Under the pieces are notes generated by a model. That model made no database searches and was not told the origin of the DNA. It saw only the letters and a program-made list of their open reading frames with translations. A stretch of DNA of 64,000 nt from Candidatus Saccharimonadota bacterium (GTDB lineage: Bacteria; Patescibacteriota; Saccharimonadia; Saccharimonadales; Saccharimonadaceae), in the NCBI GenBank assembly GCA_017511645.1, contig JAFWJH010000001.1, forward strand, positions 1 through 64,000. Direction: 5' to 3'. The translations under genes and the position numbers were made by a program. Each line of letters starts with the position of its first letter. The first letter of the stretch is position 1. This document shows positions 1-8,954 of the stretch, piece after piece.

Positions 1-2556
1 TACGCTGCCACCTAATCTGCTTGGTGATGCGAATGGGGTAGTGGCGTCAGTTGTTGTTCCATATCCAGTACCTGCACCAGAAGCAAGTCCAGTGACTGTA
101 CCGTTTGCAACAAGACCTAGTTCTCCCCAGGAGCCGAAAACGGTGTAGTTAGATGGAATCAAACTATAATTGCTAAGCCCCTGCATCGCATCATCTTTAT
201 TAGCAGCTACATGACCCTTAACGCTGACTCTCGTTCCTAGATTGCCCGCAGAATACACGCCGCCACCCCAAACTTGGAAATTAGGTTTTTTAGCTATCAC
301 AAAGCAACGCTCCGGTGATTCAGCCCACTGGTTATCACCTTCGGGGTGGTTCCAGTTTTTATATTCTTGTCCCGGATATCTGCTAGAAGCCGGCCAAACT
401 AATGCTTTCACACATATGGTACTACCAGCCGGAAGATCAGGAACATTTATTGTAATACTCTTCTTCCTAACGACTGGTGCATTGTACGTCTTCAAATCAT
501 ATTCTAAACCTAAAGCTTCACTATTTAAATATGGCAAATTACCATTGGTTACATTGTGGAGGGCATCCTGGATGCTCGTAGGATCAGTTTCCATAGTTCT
601 ACCATTGTAGGTATAGCGTAATTTCCACTTTGCATTCGGAACCGCAGTAGCATATGTATCACCAATAACCGAATTATATATTGGATTTGTAGAAATATTA
701 AAGTCAAATGTCTTATCTTCGCCAGCCGCCAAGCTAGCAGGATTGTCTCTGTCCCAAGAAGCCTCAGTCTCACCATCTACCAATACCTCTCCATTTATCT
801 CATTCTCAAAGTTATATGGAGTGTACGTTGTTACGGTCTCGCTTTCTTTAGGATCAATATCCACATTAGCCTGCAAATCGTAATTACCATCATAGGAAAA
901 AACAATTCTTTCTGGCGTATTTTTTGTACCACTAGTTTGGTTCGTTTGGGACTTTGCGCTCCTAGATGTGCCAAGTTTTGCAAGATAAGTTCCGATATCA
1001 CTACTATTACTATCACCATATTTATCATTACTTCCTACTGTACCAGAAACGTCTTTTAGCGATTCACCGTTACTCATAATAGAAAAGGCATTCTTCCATG
1101 AACCAGCGTTCTTCCATGATGAATCTCTATAGGCATTGAAATATGTCTGGATAGTATAAACGCCTGTAAAATTATTATTAGACCAATTAGGAGTATTTAA
1201 ATATTTATTATCATTACTAAATAACTTTATTTTTTGAGGCTTCATGTCTTTTTTATTCTGATAATCCGAGATAAAGCTACCCTTAAGATAGACTTTCTCA
1301 CCCGGTTTCATATACAAAGCGTTTTTAGTATAACCAGAATCTTGATTTTTGCTCTGATTTATATCAATAGTAGAATCACAAACAGTACTAGAATAACCAC
1401 CGCCACACGGAAGCGGTTCTACCAATTTATAGTAGGCATAAACATTTTTGTTATTTTCAAGCGGATTAATAGTACATTTTGTTCCACTTCTACTACTGCT
1501 AGGACAACTATCGCCCCATGTATTAAATTTGTAAGGAGAGTTGTCCGTTCCTAGCACTAGATCAACAGTCACATCAGAAGAAGCGCCCCAATCGACAGTT
1601 TTAGAAACCTTATAAGCATCACTAGGAGGCGACGTAAGCCACCCACTCACCGAGCCATTTGTCTTTAAAAACTTATGCGCACTGTCACTAGAGCGATATT
1701 CTGTCACAGCATAAGCAGTTAAGGTACGATACGCTCGCTTGTAATAAGCGTAAACTGTCTTGTCTGAATTTAGTGAATCGACGGTACATTCCCTTCCATC
1801 TTGACCATCACTAGGACAGCTACTACCCCAATATGCCCATTCATACCATATGTTGTTATGCCTTTGCCAATAACCAACAGTCACGCTTGCGGATGATCCA
1901 GCCTTAACCGTACTCGAATCAATATTGTCCCAAACTACAGTACTCGTGTCCCCAGTAATCTTCCCATCAGCCGTTAATGTTCGTTTTATATCATCCTTAG
2001 TCCTTGGACCACAAAACCAAGCCAAGTTACTACCGTTGCCAAACCCTTCCGTTAAACTAGGGTCTATTTTTTTGAGCTCATTATATATGTCTTTTACTGT
2101 GTCCCAATCTTCATTATGAAATTTATCTGTGTTTTTAGGTATATAATTCATCCTGCCGCCAAGAAACTCCGAATCAAAAGTACTACTTCTATTACCATCA
2201 ATCCCAATAACGCCATATTGATCACCAGCATTAACGCCAGAATGTTCGTTATCTTTTGCTACCATGGCATATCGCCAATATCCATGCCATTTTTTACAAC
2301 CGGTAATAGTAGTTGCGCGCGCATAATATTTATCCGAATCGGTGTATCCAGCGATACTTACACTATCCGATGATGTAGAATACCACCTCCATGTGGCACC
2401 ATAACAAGTAGAAAACGTGTAATTACAGCCACTATTACCGCCACCACCAGTACTAGTTCCTTCAGTAGCAAATACCGAATAGCCAAACAAATTTGATAAT
2501 AAAATAACTAATACCCCTAAAAGCAATTTATTACTGTGTAATTTTTTTTTACTCAT
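1..2556 (-). CDS. Large secreted surface protein with InlB-type repeats (3' end outside window)
   Basis: An uninterrupted reading frame runs from an ATG at 2556 through base 1 (852 codons, no stop reached), so the protein continues beyond the left edge. Residues 1-31 form a signal peptide: KKK near the N-terminus, a hydrophobic core, and cleavage probable after SVFA. Two Cys-containing repeats end in VYAYYK (about residues 213-273 and 310-377). They resemble the InlB/Listeria-Bacteroides repeat seen in many surface proteins. Between and after them lie Trp/Tyr/Ser/Thr-rich beta-type segments typical of adhesins. The start codon overlaps the stop of the upstream membrane protein by 8 bases, suggesting translational coupling. 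Function is inferred only as cell-surface interaction; no enzyme motif was seen. Confidence 0.8.
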   Translation of the reverse strand, partial: MSKKKLHSNKLLLGVLVILLSNLFGYSVFATEGTSTGGGGNSGCNYTFSTCYGATWRWYSTSSDSVSIAGYTDSDKYYARATTITGCKKWHGYWRYAMVAKDNEHSGVNAGDQYGVIGIDGNRSSTFDSEFLGGRMNYIPKNTDKFHNEDWDTVKDIYNELKKIDPSLTEGFGNGSNLAWFCGPRTKDDIKRTLTADGKITGDTSTVVWDNIDSSTVKAGSSASVTVGYWQRHNNIWYEWAYWGSSCPSDGQDGRECTVDSLNSDKTVYAYYKRAYRTLTAYAVTEYRSSDSAHKFLKTNGSVSGWLTSPPSDAYKVSKTVDWGASSDVTVDLVLGTDNSPYKFNTWGDSCPSSSRSGTKCTINPLENNKNVYAYYKLVEPLPCGGGYSSTVCDSTIDINQSKNQDSGYTKNALYMKPGEKVYLKGSFISDYQNKKDMKPQKIKLFSNDNKYLNTPNWSNNNFTGVYTIQTYFNAYRDSSWKNAGSWKNAFSIMSNGESLKDVSGTVGSNDKYGDSNSSDIGTYLAKLGTSRSAKSQTNQTSGTKNTPERIVFSYDGNYDLQANVDIDPKESETVTTYTPYNFENEINGEVLVDGETEASWDRDNPASLAAGEDKTFDFNISTNPIYNSVIGDTYATAVPNAKWKLRYTYNGRTMETDPTSIQDALHNVTNGNLPYLNSEALGLEYDLKTYNAPVVRKKSITINVPDLPAGSTICVKALVWPASSRYPGQEYKNWNHPEGDNQWAESPERCFVIAKKPNFQVWGGGVYSAGNLGTRVSVKGHVAANKDDAMQGLSNYSLIPSNYTVFGSWGELGLVANGTVTGLASGAGTGYGTTTDATTPFASPSRLGGSV

Positions 2557-3040
2557 TATTCTCTTCATCCACATCAATAATTTCATAATATGTCTCAACA
2601 AACTTATTACTATAATAATCAGCATTTCTCGTATCACCTAATCCAGTATAAGCTTTATCTAAAGCCGAATATAAATTTAATTTTTCAGAACTACCCAAAG
2701 ATTGTTCGTCGATTTCACTAGCAATCATAACTGCATCGCTAAATTGCTCTGCATTGATACAAGCATTAAGCTTCATCATTTTAATAGCAGATACCAAATT
2801 CGTCTCATTATAAATCAATAGTTGTTCATCTAAATATGACAAAGTATCCTCTATGCTCATAGGCTCTATAGTATTTAATATATCATTTATAATATCTTCA
2901 TCACTTTTTATTTCTACAACCTCATTATTGTACGATCTCACAAATACTATCCCCACCCCCAACCCCACAATCACCACACACAAAACCCCAAACAAAATCA
3001 AGAGACCACGATTTTCAAATCTCACCCTGCCCTTTTTCAT
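2549..3040 (-). CDS. Single-pass membrane protein with helical outside domain
   Basis: 163 residues. A basic N-terminus is followed by one hydrophobic segment (about residues 12-33), then an acidic, helix-rich region containing SALDKAYTGLGDTRNADYYSNKF, which resembles a tetratricopeptide-like helical pair. It precedes and overlaps the large InlB-repeat protein, so the two are probably co-translated and the small protein may assist its assembly or export (inference). An AT-rich TATATA stretch lies just before the ATG, without a Shine-Dalgarno sequence. I do not recognise the family. Confidence 0.75.
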   Translation of the reverse strand: MKKGRVRFENRGLLILFGVLCVVIVGLGVGIVFVRSYNNEVVEIKSDEDIINDILNTIEPMSIEDTLSYLDEQLLIYNETNLVSAIKMMKLNACINAEQFSDAVMIASEIDEQSLGSSEKLNLYSALDKAYTGLGDTRNADYYSNKFVETYYEIIDVDEENNE

Positions 3041-3113
3041 ATACTATATATATTACCACAAGCAAAATAAAAAATCCAAATTTTATCGCAAAATTAGCTA
3101 AAATTATCGCAAA

Positions 3114-4331
3114 TTATTTATTAAACTTTTCTCTCAGCCACACATCCGCCGGGCCAGCCGTCATTAATATCACCAAATACCCATCTGCTACATGCTGTTT
3201 CAGTTTCTCTGCCAACTCATCATTTAATTCTGCCGCTTCAGCCACATCTTTATTATTAAGCCCGCTAGTTAGCTCAGCCGGCGTTAATACTGCTAGATTC
3301 GGGTCTTCCCGCGTTAGATACGTCGGCAGCCAATATATCTTATCCGCCCCATCAAACGCATCCTTATATCCATCTCGCACCTCATGTTGCCTGGTATTCT
3401 GATGTGGCTGATACACCACCACTACACCCTTATATCCGTGAAGTCGTTTTTCATCCTTCACAATACCCATCGTTGCCGCAATCTCCTCTGGATGATGTGC
3501 ATAATCCGTATATACCCCATCACTAATTCTCTCAAACCTCCGCCCCACACCCGGAAATTCATTTAAAACTTTTACTATTTCCTCGCGCGAAATCTCCGGC
3601 ACCATCTCCATAATCGCCACTGTTGCTAGCGCCGCATCGTGTCGCCGCACCTTACCCGCTAAATTAATCCCCTCAGTGCTAGCAACATCCTCAATCACTT
3701 CTTCACTCTGCAATTTAAATTGCCTAAATGCCGCCATGTAATCTTCTCTCGTCGGATAAATATCTGGATGATCATAACTCACCGCCGGTATCACCGCTAG
3801 CCACGGATAATATTTCAAAAAGTTCCGATCGTACTCGTCCGCCTCATACACAAAATATTTATCACCCGCCTTATACGATCCAGACACCGCGAATCCAAGA
3901 GTCGTACCCACGATATAAGCTACTGGTAAGCCTAGTTTTAAAGCCGCCCATACGATCATTGCCGTAGTAGTAGTCTTGCCGTGCGTCCCCGCTACCGCCA
4001 CCATTTTAAGACCCAACTTTTCTACCAAAAATGCCGTAAAATCATCTCGTTTTGTATACTTAATCTCTGATTCTCGCGCCAACATAAGTTCCGGATGATT
4101 CCCCGGTAAAGCCGAAGTATATACAAACCAATCTACCCCCTTCTTCAATTTCTCTTTCAAAAACTCGCCATCCTGCGGCCCAATTTTTACTTCAATTCCA
4201 GCCGCGGCAAGTTCATCATAAATCGCCCCCCTCACAAGGTCCGACCCCCACACCGTGAACCCAGCCTGTTTTGCCATCAGCGCCAACGGCCCCATCCCCG
4301 TTCCTGATATACCTGAGATATAGATATTCAT
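3114..4331 (-). CDS. murC: UDP-N-acetylmuramate--L-alanine ligase (MurC)
   Basis: Cytosolic Mur ligase that adds L-Ala to UDP-MurNAc in peptidoglycan synthesis. The order of motifs fits MurC: an N-terminal Rossmann motif GISGTGMGPLA (7-17), ATP-binding GTHGKTTTT (115-123), a metal/substrate region YEADEYDRNF (162-171), and the Mur-family C-terminal motif DYAHHPEEI (276-284). At 405 residues it is shorter than the usual 450-490, mostly through a compact middle domain. The ATG at 4331 faces the tsaE start 18 bp away, and both have opposed TATAAT boxes in that gap. Mpl is a close relative and cannot be fully excluded, but MurB elsewhere in the window supports a de novo pathway. Confidence 0.88.
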   Translation of the reverse strand: MNIYISGISGTGMGPLALMAKQAGFTVWGSDLVRGAIYDELAAAGIEVKIGPQDGEFLKEKLKKGVDWFVYTSALPGNHPELMLARESEIKYTKRDDFTAFLVEKLGLKMVAVAGTHGKTTTTAMIVWAALKLGLPVAYIVGTTLGFAVSGSYKAGDKYFVYEADEYDRNFLKYYPWLAVIPAVSYDHPDIYPTREDYMAAFRQFKLQSEEVIEDVASTEGINLAGKVRRHDAALATVAIMEMVPEISREEIVKVLNEFPGVGRRFERISDGVYTDYAHHPEEIAATMGIVKDEKRLHGYKGVVVVYQPHQNTRQHEVRDGYKDAFDGADKIYWLPTYLTREDPNLAVLTPAELTSGLNNKDVAEAAELNDELAEKLKQHVADGYLVILMTAGPADVWLREKFNK

Positions 4332-4349
4332 GATATAATATATTATACA
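4332..4349. promoter_or_regulatory. Overlapping divergent promoters of murC and tsaE
   Basis: The whole 18-bp gap between two divergent start codons holds two TATAAT hexamers facing opposite ways: 4334-4339 on the plus strand and 4347-4342 on the minus strand. Each ends exactly 10 nt before its ATG, and no Shine-Dalgarno sequence fits. Very short or no leaders are expected on both mRNAs. Confidence 0.6.
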
Positions 4350-4748
4350 ATGAAAATCGCTTCAGAAAAAGAGATGTTGGATCTTGGCAAACAATTTGCC
4401 AAAAAGTGTCCAAAGGTCATCGAACTCATCGGTGACGTCGGTGCCGGCAAAACCACCTTCACTCGTGGCCTCGCCGCAGGCCTCGGCATCACAGAACCCA
4501 TCACTAGCCCCAGCTTCACCATCTCCAAATCCTACGCTCTAAAAAACGGCGGCCGCCTCATTCATTATGATTTTTACCGCCTCCCCGACCCCGGCCTCAT
4601 GCTAGACGACCTTCAAGAAAATCTCCAAGACCCAAACAACATCATTATTGTTGAATGGGGTGAGTCTATCACAGACATTCTTCCCGAAAATCGCACCAAA
4701 ATCACAATCAAATACACTAACAATGATTCTCGCGAGGTTATATTATGA
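4350..4748 (+). CDS. tsaE: tRNA threonylcarbamoyladenosine biosynthesis ATPase TsaE
   Basis: 132 residues. The Walker A motif GDVGAGKTTFTRG lies at residues 28-40, followed by ITSPSFTISKSY and a later IIVEWGE motif, all characteristic of TsaE (YjeE). TsaE is the ATPase partner in the TsaBDE complex that makes t6A at position 37 of ANN-decoding tRNAs. The stop overlaps the next gene (tsaB) by 4 bases (ATGA), fitting a shared complex. TsaD is not in the window. Confidence 0.92.
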   Translation: MKIASEKEMLDLGKQFAKKCPKVIELIGDVGAGKTTFTRGLAAGLGITEPITSPSFTISKSYALKNGGRLIHYDFYRLPDPGLMLDDLQENLQDPNNIIIVEWGESITDILPENRTKITIKYTNNDSREVIL

Positions 4749-5077
4749 AACTATACTTAGATACCTCCACCCCCGAAACTCTTTTAAAGCTAAACGATCA
4801 AGAATATCGTTATGTTTTCGCTAACGACCTCGCCGAAAAATTACTAAAGTTCATCCACGATAAATTAGAAGAGAATAACAAAACCTTTCAAGATATCACT
4901 GAAATCACCTTCATGTCTGGCCCCGGTTCTTTCACTGGCCTCCGCATCGGCGCCACAATTGTAAATACCCTAGCCGCAGAATTAAACATTCCCCTTTACG
5001 ACCACAAAGGCGAGAAACATAAAATCATCATCCCAGAATACGGCCGCCCGGCCAATATTTCCAAGCCTCGCAAATAA
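4745..5077 (+). CDS. tsaB: Short TsaB-like protein (N-terminal domain only)
   Basis: 110 residues against about 220 for usual TsaB. The signature MSGPGSFTGLRIGA is present (residues 57-70), and LDTST at the N-terminus matches the ASKHA-type fold of TsaB. The second half is missing: translation ends in a basic tail (NISKPRK) and a stop. The 4-bp overlap with tsaE supports a functional link to t6A synthesis. It may be a reduced scaffold subunit that still pairs with TsaD through its N-terminal lobe (inference). It ends 6 bp before the convergent fibro-slime gene. Confidence 0.8.
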   Translation: MKLYLDTSTPETLLKLNDQEYRYVFANDLAEKLLKFIHDKLEENNKTFQDITEITFMSGPGSFTGLRIGATIVNTLAAELNIPLYDHKGEKHKIIIPEYGRPANISKPRK

Positions 5078-5083
5078 TCAAAT

Positions 5084-6208
5084 CTATTTTCTAACTTTTT
5101 GCTTCACCATAAATCGCGCCACCGAAGCTACCAGCACCGCAATCACCACAATCATCACACCTTCTACTGTCGCCATCACGATTAATCCTTTTGTCGAATC
5201 TGGCCTAAACACCGAGCTCTCACCTAATGGTGCCACATAAGTCGGATCACTTGGGTCATATGCTATTTGCACACCATCATCACCATTATCCGCCATTTTA
5301 GCATCCGTTACACTTAGGTTCATTCCCGTGAACTTCACATCAAACTCCGACTCTTCCGAATCTCTATCCGCATGGAATATTCTCACGATCGAGCTTTCAT
5401 CCTTATTCACATTTACTCCTGAATACGCCAAGTCTTCGCCTTCCACCCCAGTATACACCTCACCATTTTCATGAATTACCAATCTACCCGTCGTCGCCTC
5501 ATGCACTCCACCCATATCTATCGCTAACTTATTTCCCACAAACACAAACGTGTCATCATCTGCCGTCACTTCCACTGATTCATCGCCACTCACAAGCACC
5601 GTAAACGGCACCGCAAAACTCATTGTAAATAGATGGTTGTGTCCATCTTTGTTCGTAAAATCACCCACGCTAAATTCCGCTGCATCCAAAGGATAAAAAT
5701 CTTCCGCCTCAAAACTAAACTCTGCCCCCGCCGCCTGATATTTCATTTTTAACGTCCCTGCATAACTCGTACTTTGTTCATCTACTACGTTAAACCATCG
5801 CTTGGTATCTATTCCTCGATTTGCCGTCAAAACACCGTCCCCAGTAGCCACCGGCAAATAACCTTTATCTAGTTCATATTCTACTAGTCCTTGCTCTACC
5901 CCTTTGTTGTAATATCCACAACTTGTCCACTCAAACTGCCTCTTGTGCAATTCATTTGTAAGCCCAGTATCATATATATTTACACATGGGTCCGCTTTTT
6001 GATCATAGTAGATCACTGGCACCGACACCAACTTTTCTTCGCTCACCCCCGCACTTGCTAATATCGCATCTGGTGTTTTTGAAATCGCCTTTTCCGATAT
6101 TTCAGACACCGTATTAGACATCCCAAGTATTGCCAAAATCGCCCCTAGGCTCAACACCCCCAGCGCAATCCCCCCAAACATCGTTTTTTTGTTCTTCTTT
6201 TGCTTCAT
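5084..6208 (-). CDS. Membrane-anchored fibro-slime domain protein
   Basis: 374 residues with an N-terminal hydrophobic anchor (about 10-30) and a C-terminal transmembrane segment (about 346-367) followed by a basic tail, so most of the chain is probably outside. The segment around residues 217-236 (DDDTFVFVGNKLAIDMGGVH) matches the core of the fibro-slime domain, a PA14-related fold found in secreted surface proteins. It is the last gene of an apparent operon with two small exported proteins. A purine-rich AGGAGAAAGGG lies upstream of the ATG but rather far from it. Binding or adhesion is inferred; the ligand is unknown. Confidence 0.75.
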   Translation of the reverse strand: MKQKKNKKTMFGGIALGVLSLGAILAILGMSNTVSEISEKAISKTPDAILASAGVSEEKLVSVPVIYYDQKADPCVNIYDTGLTNELHKRQFEWTSCGYYNKGVEQGLVEYELDKGYLPVATGDGVLTANRGIDTKRWFNVVDEQSTSYAGTLKMKYQAAGAEFSFEAEDFYPLDAAEFSVGDFTNKDGHNHLFTMSFAVPFTVLVSGDESVEVTADDDTFVFVGNKLAIDMGGVHEATTGRLVIHENGEVYTGVEGEDLAYSGVNVNKDESSIVRIFHADRDSEESEFDVKFTGMNLSVTDAKMADNGDDGVQIAYDPSDPTYVAPLGESSVFRPDSTKGLIVMATVEGVMIVVIAVLVASVARFMVKQKVRK

Positions 6209-6248
6209 CTTTAGTTTAAGTATAAGCCCTTTCTCCTAAATTAGCAAG

Positions 6249-6617
6249 CTACTCCTCTGGTCCCACCGCCGGTATCCCCAGCCTCTCGTCCGAAAGTACA
6301 TTCTCATCAAACGGCTTCTCGTATGCATCTATCGCTTTTACATCCGCTTTCAATTTTTCCAAATATTCCTCTATCACCTCCATCGTCAATTTCCCGCTTT
6401 TTTCTAGACTATACTCCTCTTCCTCGCTCTCTTGTTCAATTTCCTCCTCATCCGGCAAATATCCCGGTCGCGACCGATCCAAATAAATATCACCCGAATT
6501 GTGATAAATAATTAACGATACTCCAGTCGTGATCAGCGCGAGAATCGTAGCCACCACGCCTAATATTACCAAGTTCCGCCCACCATGAATCTTTTTCTTT
6601 TTTTGCTCCACTTCCAT
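6249..6617 (-). CDS. Small single-pass membrane protein, acidic outside part
   Basis: Start taken at the ATG at 6617, because the GGGGAG ribosome site sits 6 nt upstream of it; a GTG one codon earlier (6620) is possible. About 122 residues: KKKK-rich cytoplasmic head, one transmembrane helix (about 15-38), then an acidic stretch (EEEEIEQESEEEE type) and a helical region. Stop and start overlap as TGATG with the upstream secreted protein. I do not recognise the family. It may act with its operon partners at the cell envelope. Confidence 0.7.
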   Translation of the reverse strand: MEVEQKKKKIHGGRNLVILGVVATILALITTGVSLIIYHNSGDIYLDRSRPGYLPDEEEIEQESEEEEYSLEKSGKLTMEVIEEYLEKLKADVKAIDAYEKPFDENVLSDERLGIPAVGPEE

Positions 6618-7120
6618 CACAATCTCCCCTTTAGCCCTTCCACTAACCGAATATGGGCAGAAGTCAGACTCCGGATCTTTAGTACGTCTTGCGTCATCAC
6701 CTTACGTTTTTGTCGTACCACCCTCAAATTATCATAAAACTTCTCTGGCTCTTTTTTACAATCCATTCCCACCAGCTCTTCTAACCCCTGTTGATAAGTC
6801 ACAAAATCGTTTACAAAAAGTGCCTTTGCTGCCGCAAAATCATTCTGATTTTCCACCAGATCTGCGCTCGACAAGTTATTTTCCACCAACCGCACATTAA
6901 GCGGCGTGACAAACTTCGTCAAAATCGTCTCGTAATATCCCCCTAGATATACCCGTACTCTAGCATCTTCTTTTTGTACCTTTTTGAGGTCTTCCCGAAT
7001 TGTGTCGCAGTGGTCTACAATCGCCGCACTCTGCCCCTCCGTAATCGCACTCGCCCATGGTACACCTTGACAAATTAACATAAGCATGATAAAATAAAAG
7101 ATTAAACTCTTTTTCTTCAT
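6617..7120 (-). CDS. Secreted alpha-helical protein of unknown function
   Basis: 167 residues with a clear signal peptide (MKKKSLIFYFIMLMLICQG, cleavage probably after WASA near residue 25). The mature part is predicted to be mainly helical, with two cysteines (in DHCDTI and GMDCKK) that could form a disulfide. First gene of the three-gene operon ending with the fibro-slime protein. TATAAT (7133-7128, minus strand) ends 7 nt before the ATG, so the transcript is probably leaderless. No family recognised. Confidence 0.75.
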   Translation of the reverse strand: MKKKSLIFYFIMLMLICQGVPWASAITEGQSAAIVDHCDTIREDLKKVQKEDARVRVYLGGYYETILTKFVTPLNVRLVENNLSSADLVENQNDFAAAKALFVNDFVTYQQGLEELVGMDCKKEPEKFYDNLRVVRQKRKVMTQDVLKIRSLTSAHIRLVEGLKGRL

Positions 7121-7140
7121 ATTTACGATTATACCATAAA

Positions 7141-7195
7141 AAGAGATTAAACCTTTTAGTCTACTATTTACAGACTGAAAAGTTTAATCCCTCTT
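7141..7195 (-). terminator. Rho-independent terminator of lepA
   Basis: A long imperfect hairpin with arms at about 7141-7161 and 7173-7195 and an 11-nt loop, followed on the minus strand by CTTTTTATGG. It overlaps the lepA stop codon at 7184-7186, so the last codons form part of the stem. Confidence 0.75.
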
Positions 7196-8953
7196 TAGCA
7201 TCACCGTAAACGCTTCGGAAGGAATATCTACCTTACCAAATCTCTTCATCCGCGCTTTACCCCGCTTTTGTTTTTCAAGCAATTTCGCTTTCCGATCTCG
7301 ATCGCCCGTATGTATCTTTACGGTCACATCCTTACGATACGCCCCAATCGTCTCACGCGCGATAATTCTCGCCCCAATCGCCGCTTGCAAAGCCACCTCG
7401 TAATTTTGCCGCGGTATCACTTCCTTCAACTTCTTTGTTACTTCTCGGCCAATCGCTTCCGCTTCACTTCGGTGGCACATAATAGACAACGCATCCATCT
7501 TGTGCCCCGCCACCAAGAAATCTACTCGCACCAAGTCTTCCGGCCGATAGCCATTTAGCTCATAATTAAACGACGCGTACCCAGAAGTCGCCGACTTCAG
7601 CTGATCATAAAAATCCGTCAAAAGGTTTGCCATCGGCGCTTCAAAATCTATCACCGCCCGTTCTTCGATATACGACAAGTTTGTTTGATGTCCCCGTTTT
7701 TCGTTAATTAAGTTCAGTACATTTCCAATCATTGACTTCGGCAAAATAATTTCACCCTTCACCCATGGTTCACGGATCTCCCTCACCTCACTCACGTCTG
7801 GCAAATCTGCCGCCGATTTTATTTCTAAAATCTCGCCATTATTCATTACTACTTCGTAATTTGTTGAGGGGTTCGTCACGATTAAATCTAACTTAAACTC
7901 GCGCTCTAATCTCTCTCTAATAATGTCCATATGAAGTAGCCCCAAAAACCCAATTCTAAGGCCAAATCCCAATACCGGCGAATTTTCCGGCTCAAATCTC
8001 AAAGCCGAGTCAGACAAACTTAATTTTTCAATCGCCTCTCTTAAATCCTTATATTGGTCATTCGAGACAGGGAAAAACCCCGCATACACAAACGGTAGCA
8101 CATCCTTATATCCAGGCAAAGCTTCCTTTGCCGGGCTTTTGGTTAGCGTCACCGTGTCACCCACTTTTGCTTCACGCGTAGTTTTGAGATTTGTCACAAT
8201 ATAACCAATTTCGCCCGCTTTCAAACTTTCGCGTGGCGACATTTTTGGTGTTAGCACCCCCATCTCTAGCGCTAGCCCCTTACTCTCTGCCGCCATCATC
8301 AAAATTTCGGAGTTTTTAGATATTTCCCCCTCAAATACCCTTACGTATAGTACCACCCCGCGATAGTCGTCGAAATAAGAATCGAAAATCAACGCTTTTG
8401 TTTCATTAGAATCATTAGTCTTAATATCATCTAAACTAATAATTTTATCTAATATTTTATCAATATTGTATCCAGTCTTACCACTTACCTCAATTATAGC
8501 TTCTCTTTTGCAGCCCAATAAATTAATTATCTGCGCTGCCACCCCTTCTACATCCGCCGCCGGCAAATCCACTTTATTAATCACCGGTATTATCTTAAGA
8601 TCCTGCTCCAAAGCTAAATACACATTTGCTAGAGTCTGCGCTTGTATCCCTTGCGTTGCATCCACTACTAGCACTGCCGTCTCTACTGCCTGTAAAGACC
8701 TCGATACTTCATACGAAAAATCCACATGCCCGGGCGTATCAATTAAATTCAGCGTATACCCCTTCCACTTCATCGTCACCGGCGCAAGCTTAATCGTGAT
8801 CCCCTTCTCGCGCTCAAGTTCCATCGAGTCGAGTAGCTGCGATTTCATCTCGCGCTGCTCCACCGTACCCGTCAACTCCATCATCCGATCAGCAATTGTC
8901 GACTTGCCATGATCGATATTCGCAATAATGCAGAAGTTTCGTATTTTTTCCAA
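7184..8953 (-). CDS. lepA: Elongation factor 4 (LepA), ribosome back-translocating GTPase
   Basis: 589 residues, the normal LepA length. It has the GTP-binding signature ANIDHGKSTIADRM (about 11-24), DTPGHVDF and NKVDLP. The LepA-specific C-terminal domain lacks EF-G domain IV and ends in KRGKARMKRFGKVDIP. LepA acts on stalled or mistranslocated ribosomes. The ATG lies one base after the pnp stop, so it is co-transcribed with pnp. A hairpin overlapping its stop ends the transcript. Confidence 0.96.
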   Translation of the reverse strand: MEKIRNFCIIANIDHGKSTIADRMMELTGTVEQREMKSQLLDSMELEREKGITIKLAPVTMKWKGYTLNLIDTPGHVDFSYEVSRSLQAVETAVLVVDATQGIQAQTLANVYLALEQDLKIIPVINKVDLPAADVEGVAAQIINLLGCKREAIIEVSGKTGYNIDKILDKIISLDDIKTNDSNETKALIFDSYFDDYRGVVLYVRVFEGEISKNSEILMMAAESKGLALEMGVLTPKMSPRESLKAGEIGYIVTNLKTTREAKVGDTVTLTKSPAKEALPGYKDVLPFVYAGFFPVSNDQYKDLREAIEKLSLSDSALRFEPENSPVLGFGLRIGFLGLLHMDIIRERLEREFKLDLIVTNPSTNYEVVMNNGEILEIKSAADLPDVSEVREIREPWVKGEIILPKSMIGNVLNLINEKRGHQTNLSYIEERAVIDFEAPMANLLTDFYDQLKSATSGYASFNYELNGYRPEDLVRVDFLVAGHKMDALSIMCHRSEAEAIGREVTKKLKEVIPRQNYEVALQAAIGARIIARETIGAYRKDVTVKIHTGDRDRKAKLLEKQKRGKARMKRFGKVDIPSEAFTVMLKRD

Positions 8954-8954
8954 A

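Noticed and set aside
1-2556. Frameshifted or broken gene at the left edge, because only short frames end inside the window
   Set aside because: Codon-by-codon reading from 2556 to base 1 shows one unbroken frame; the gene simply continues past the edge.
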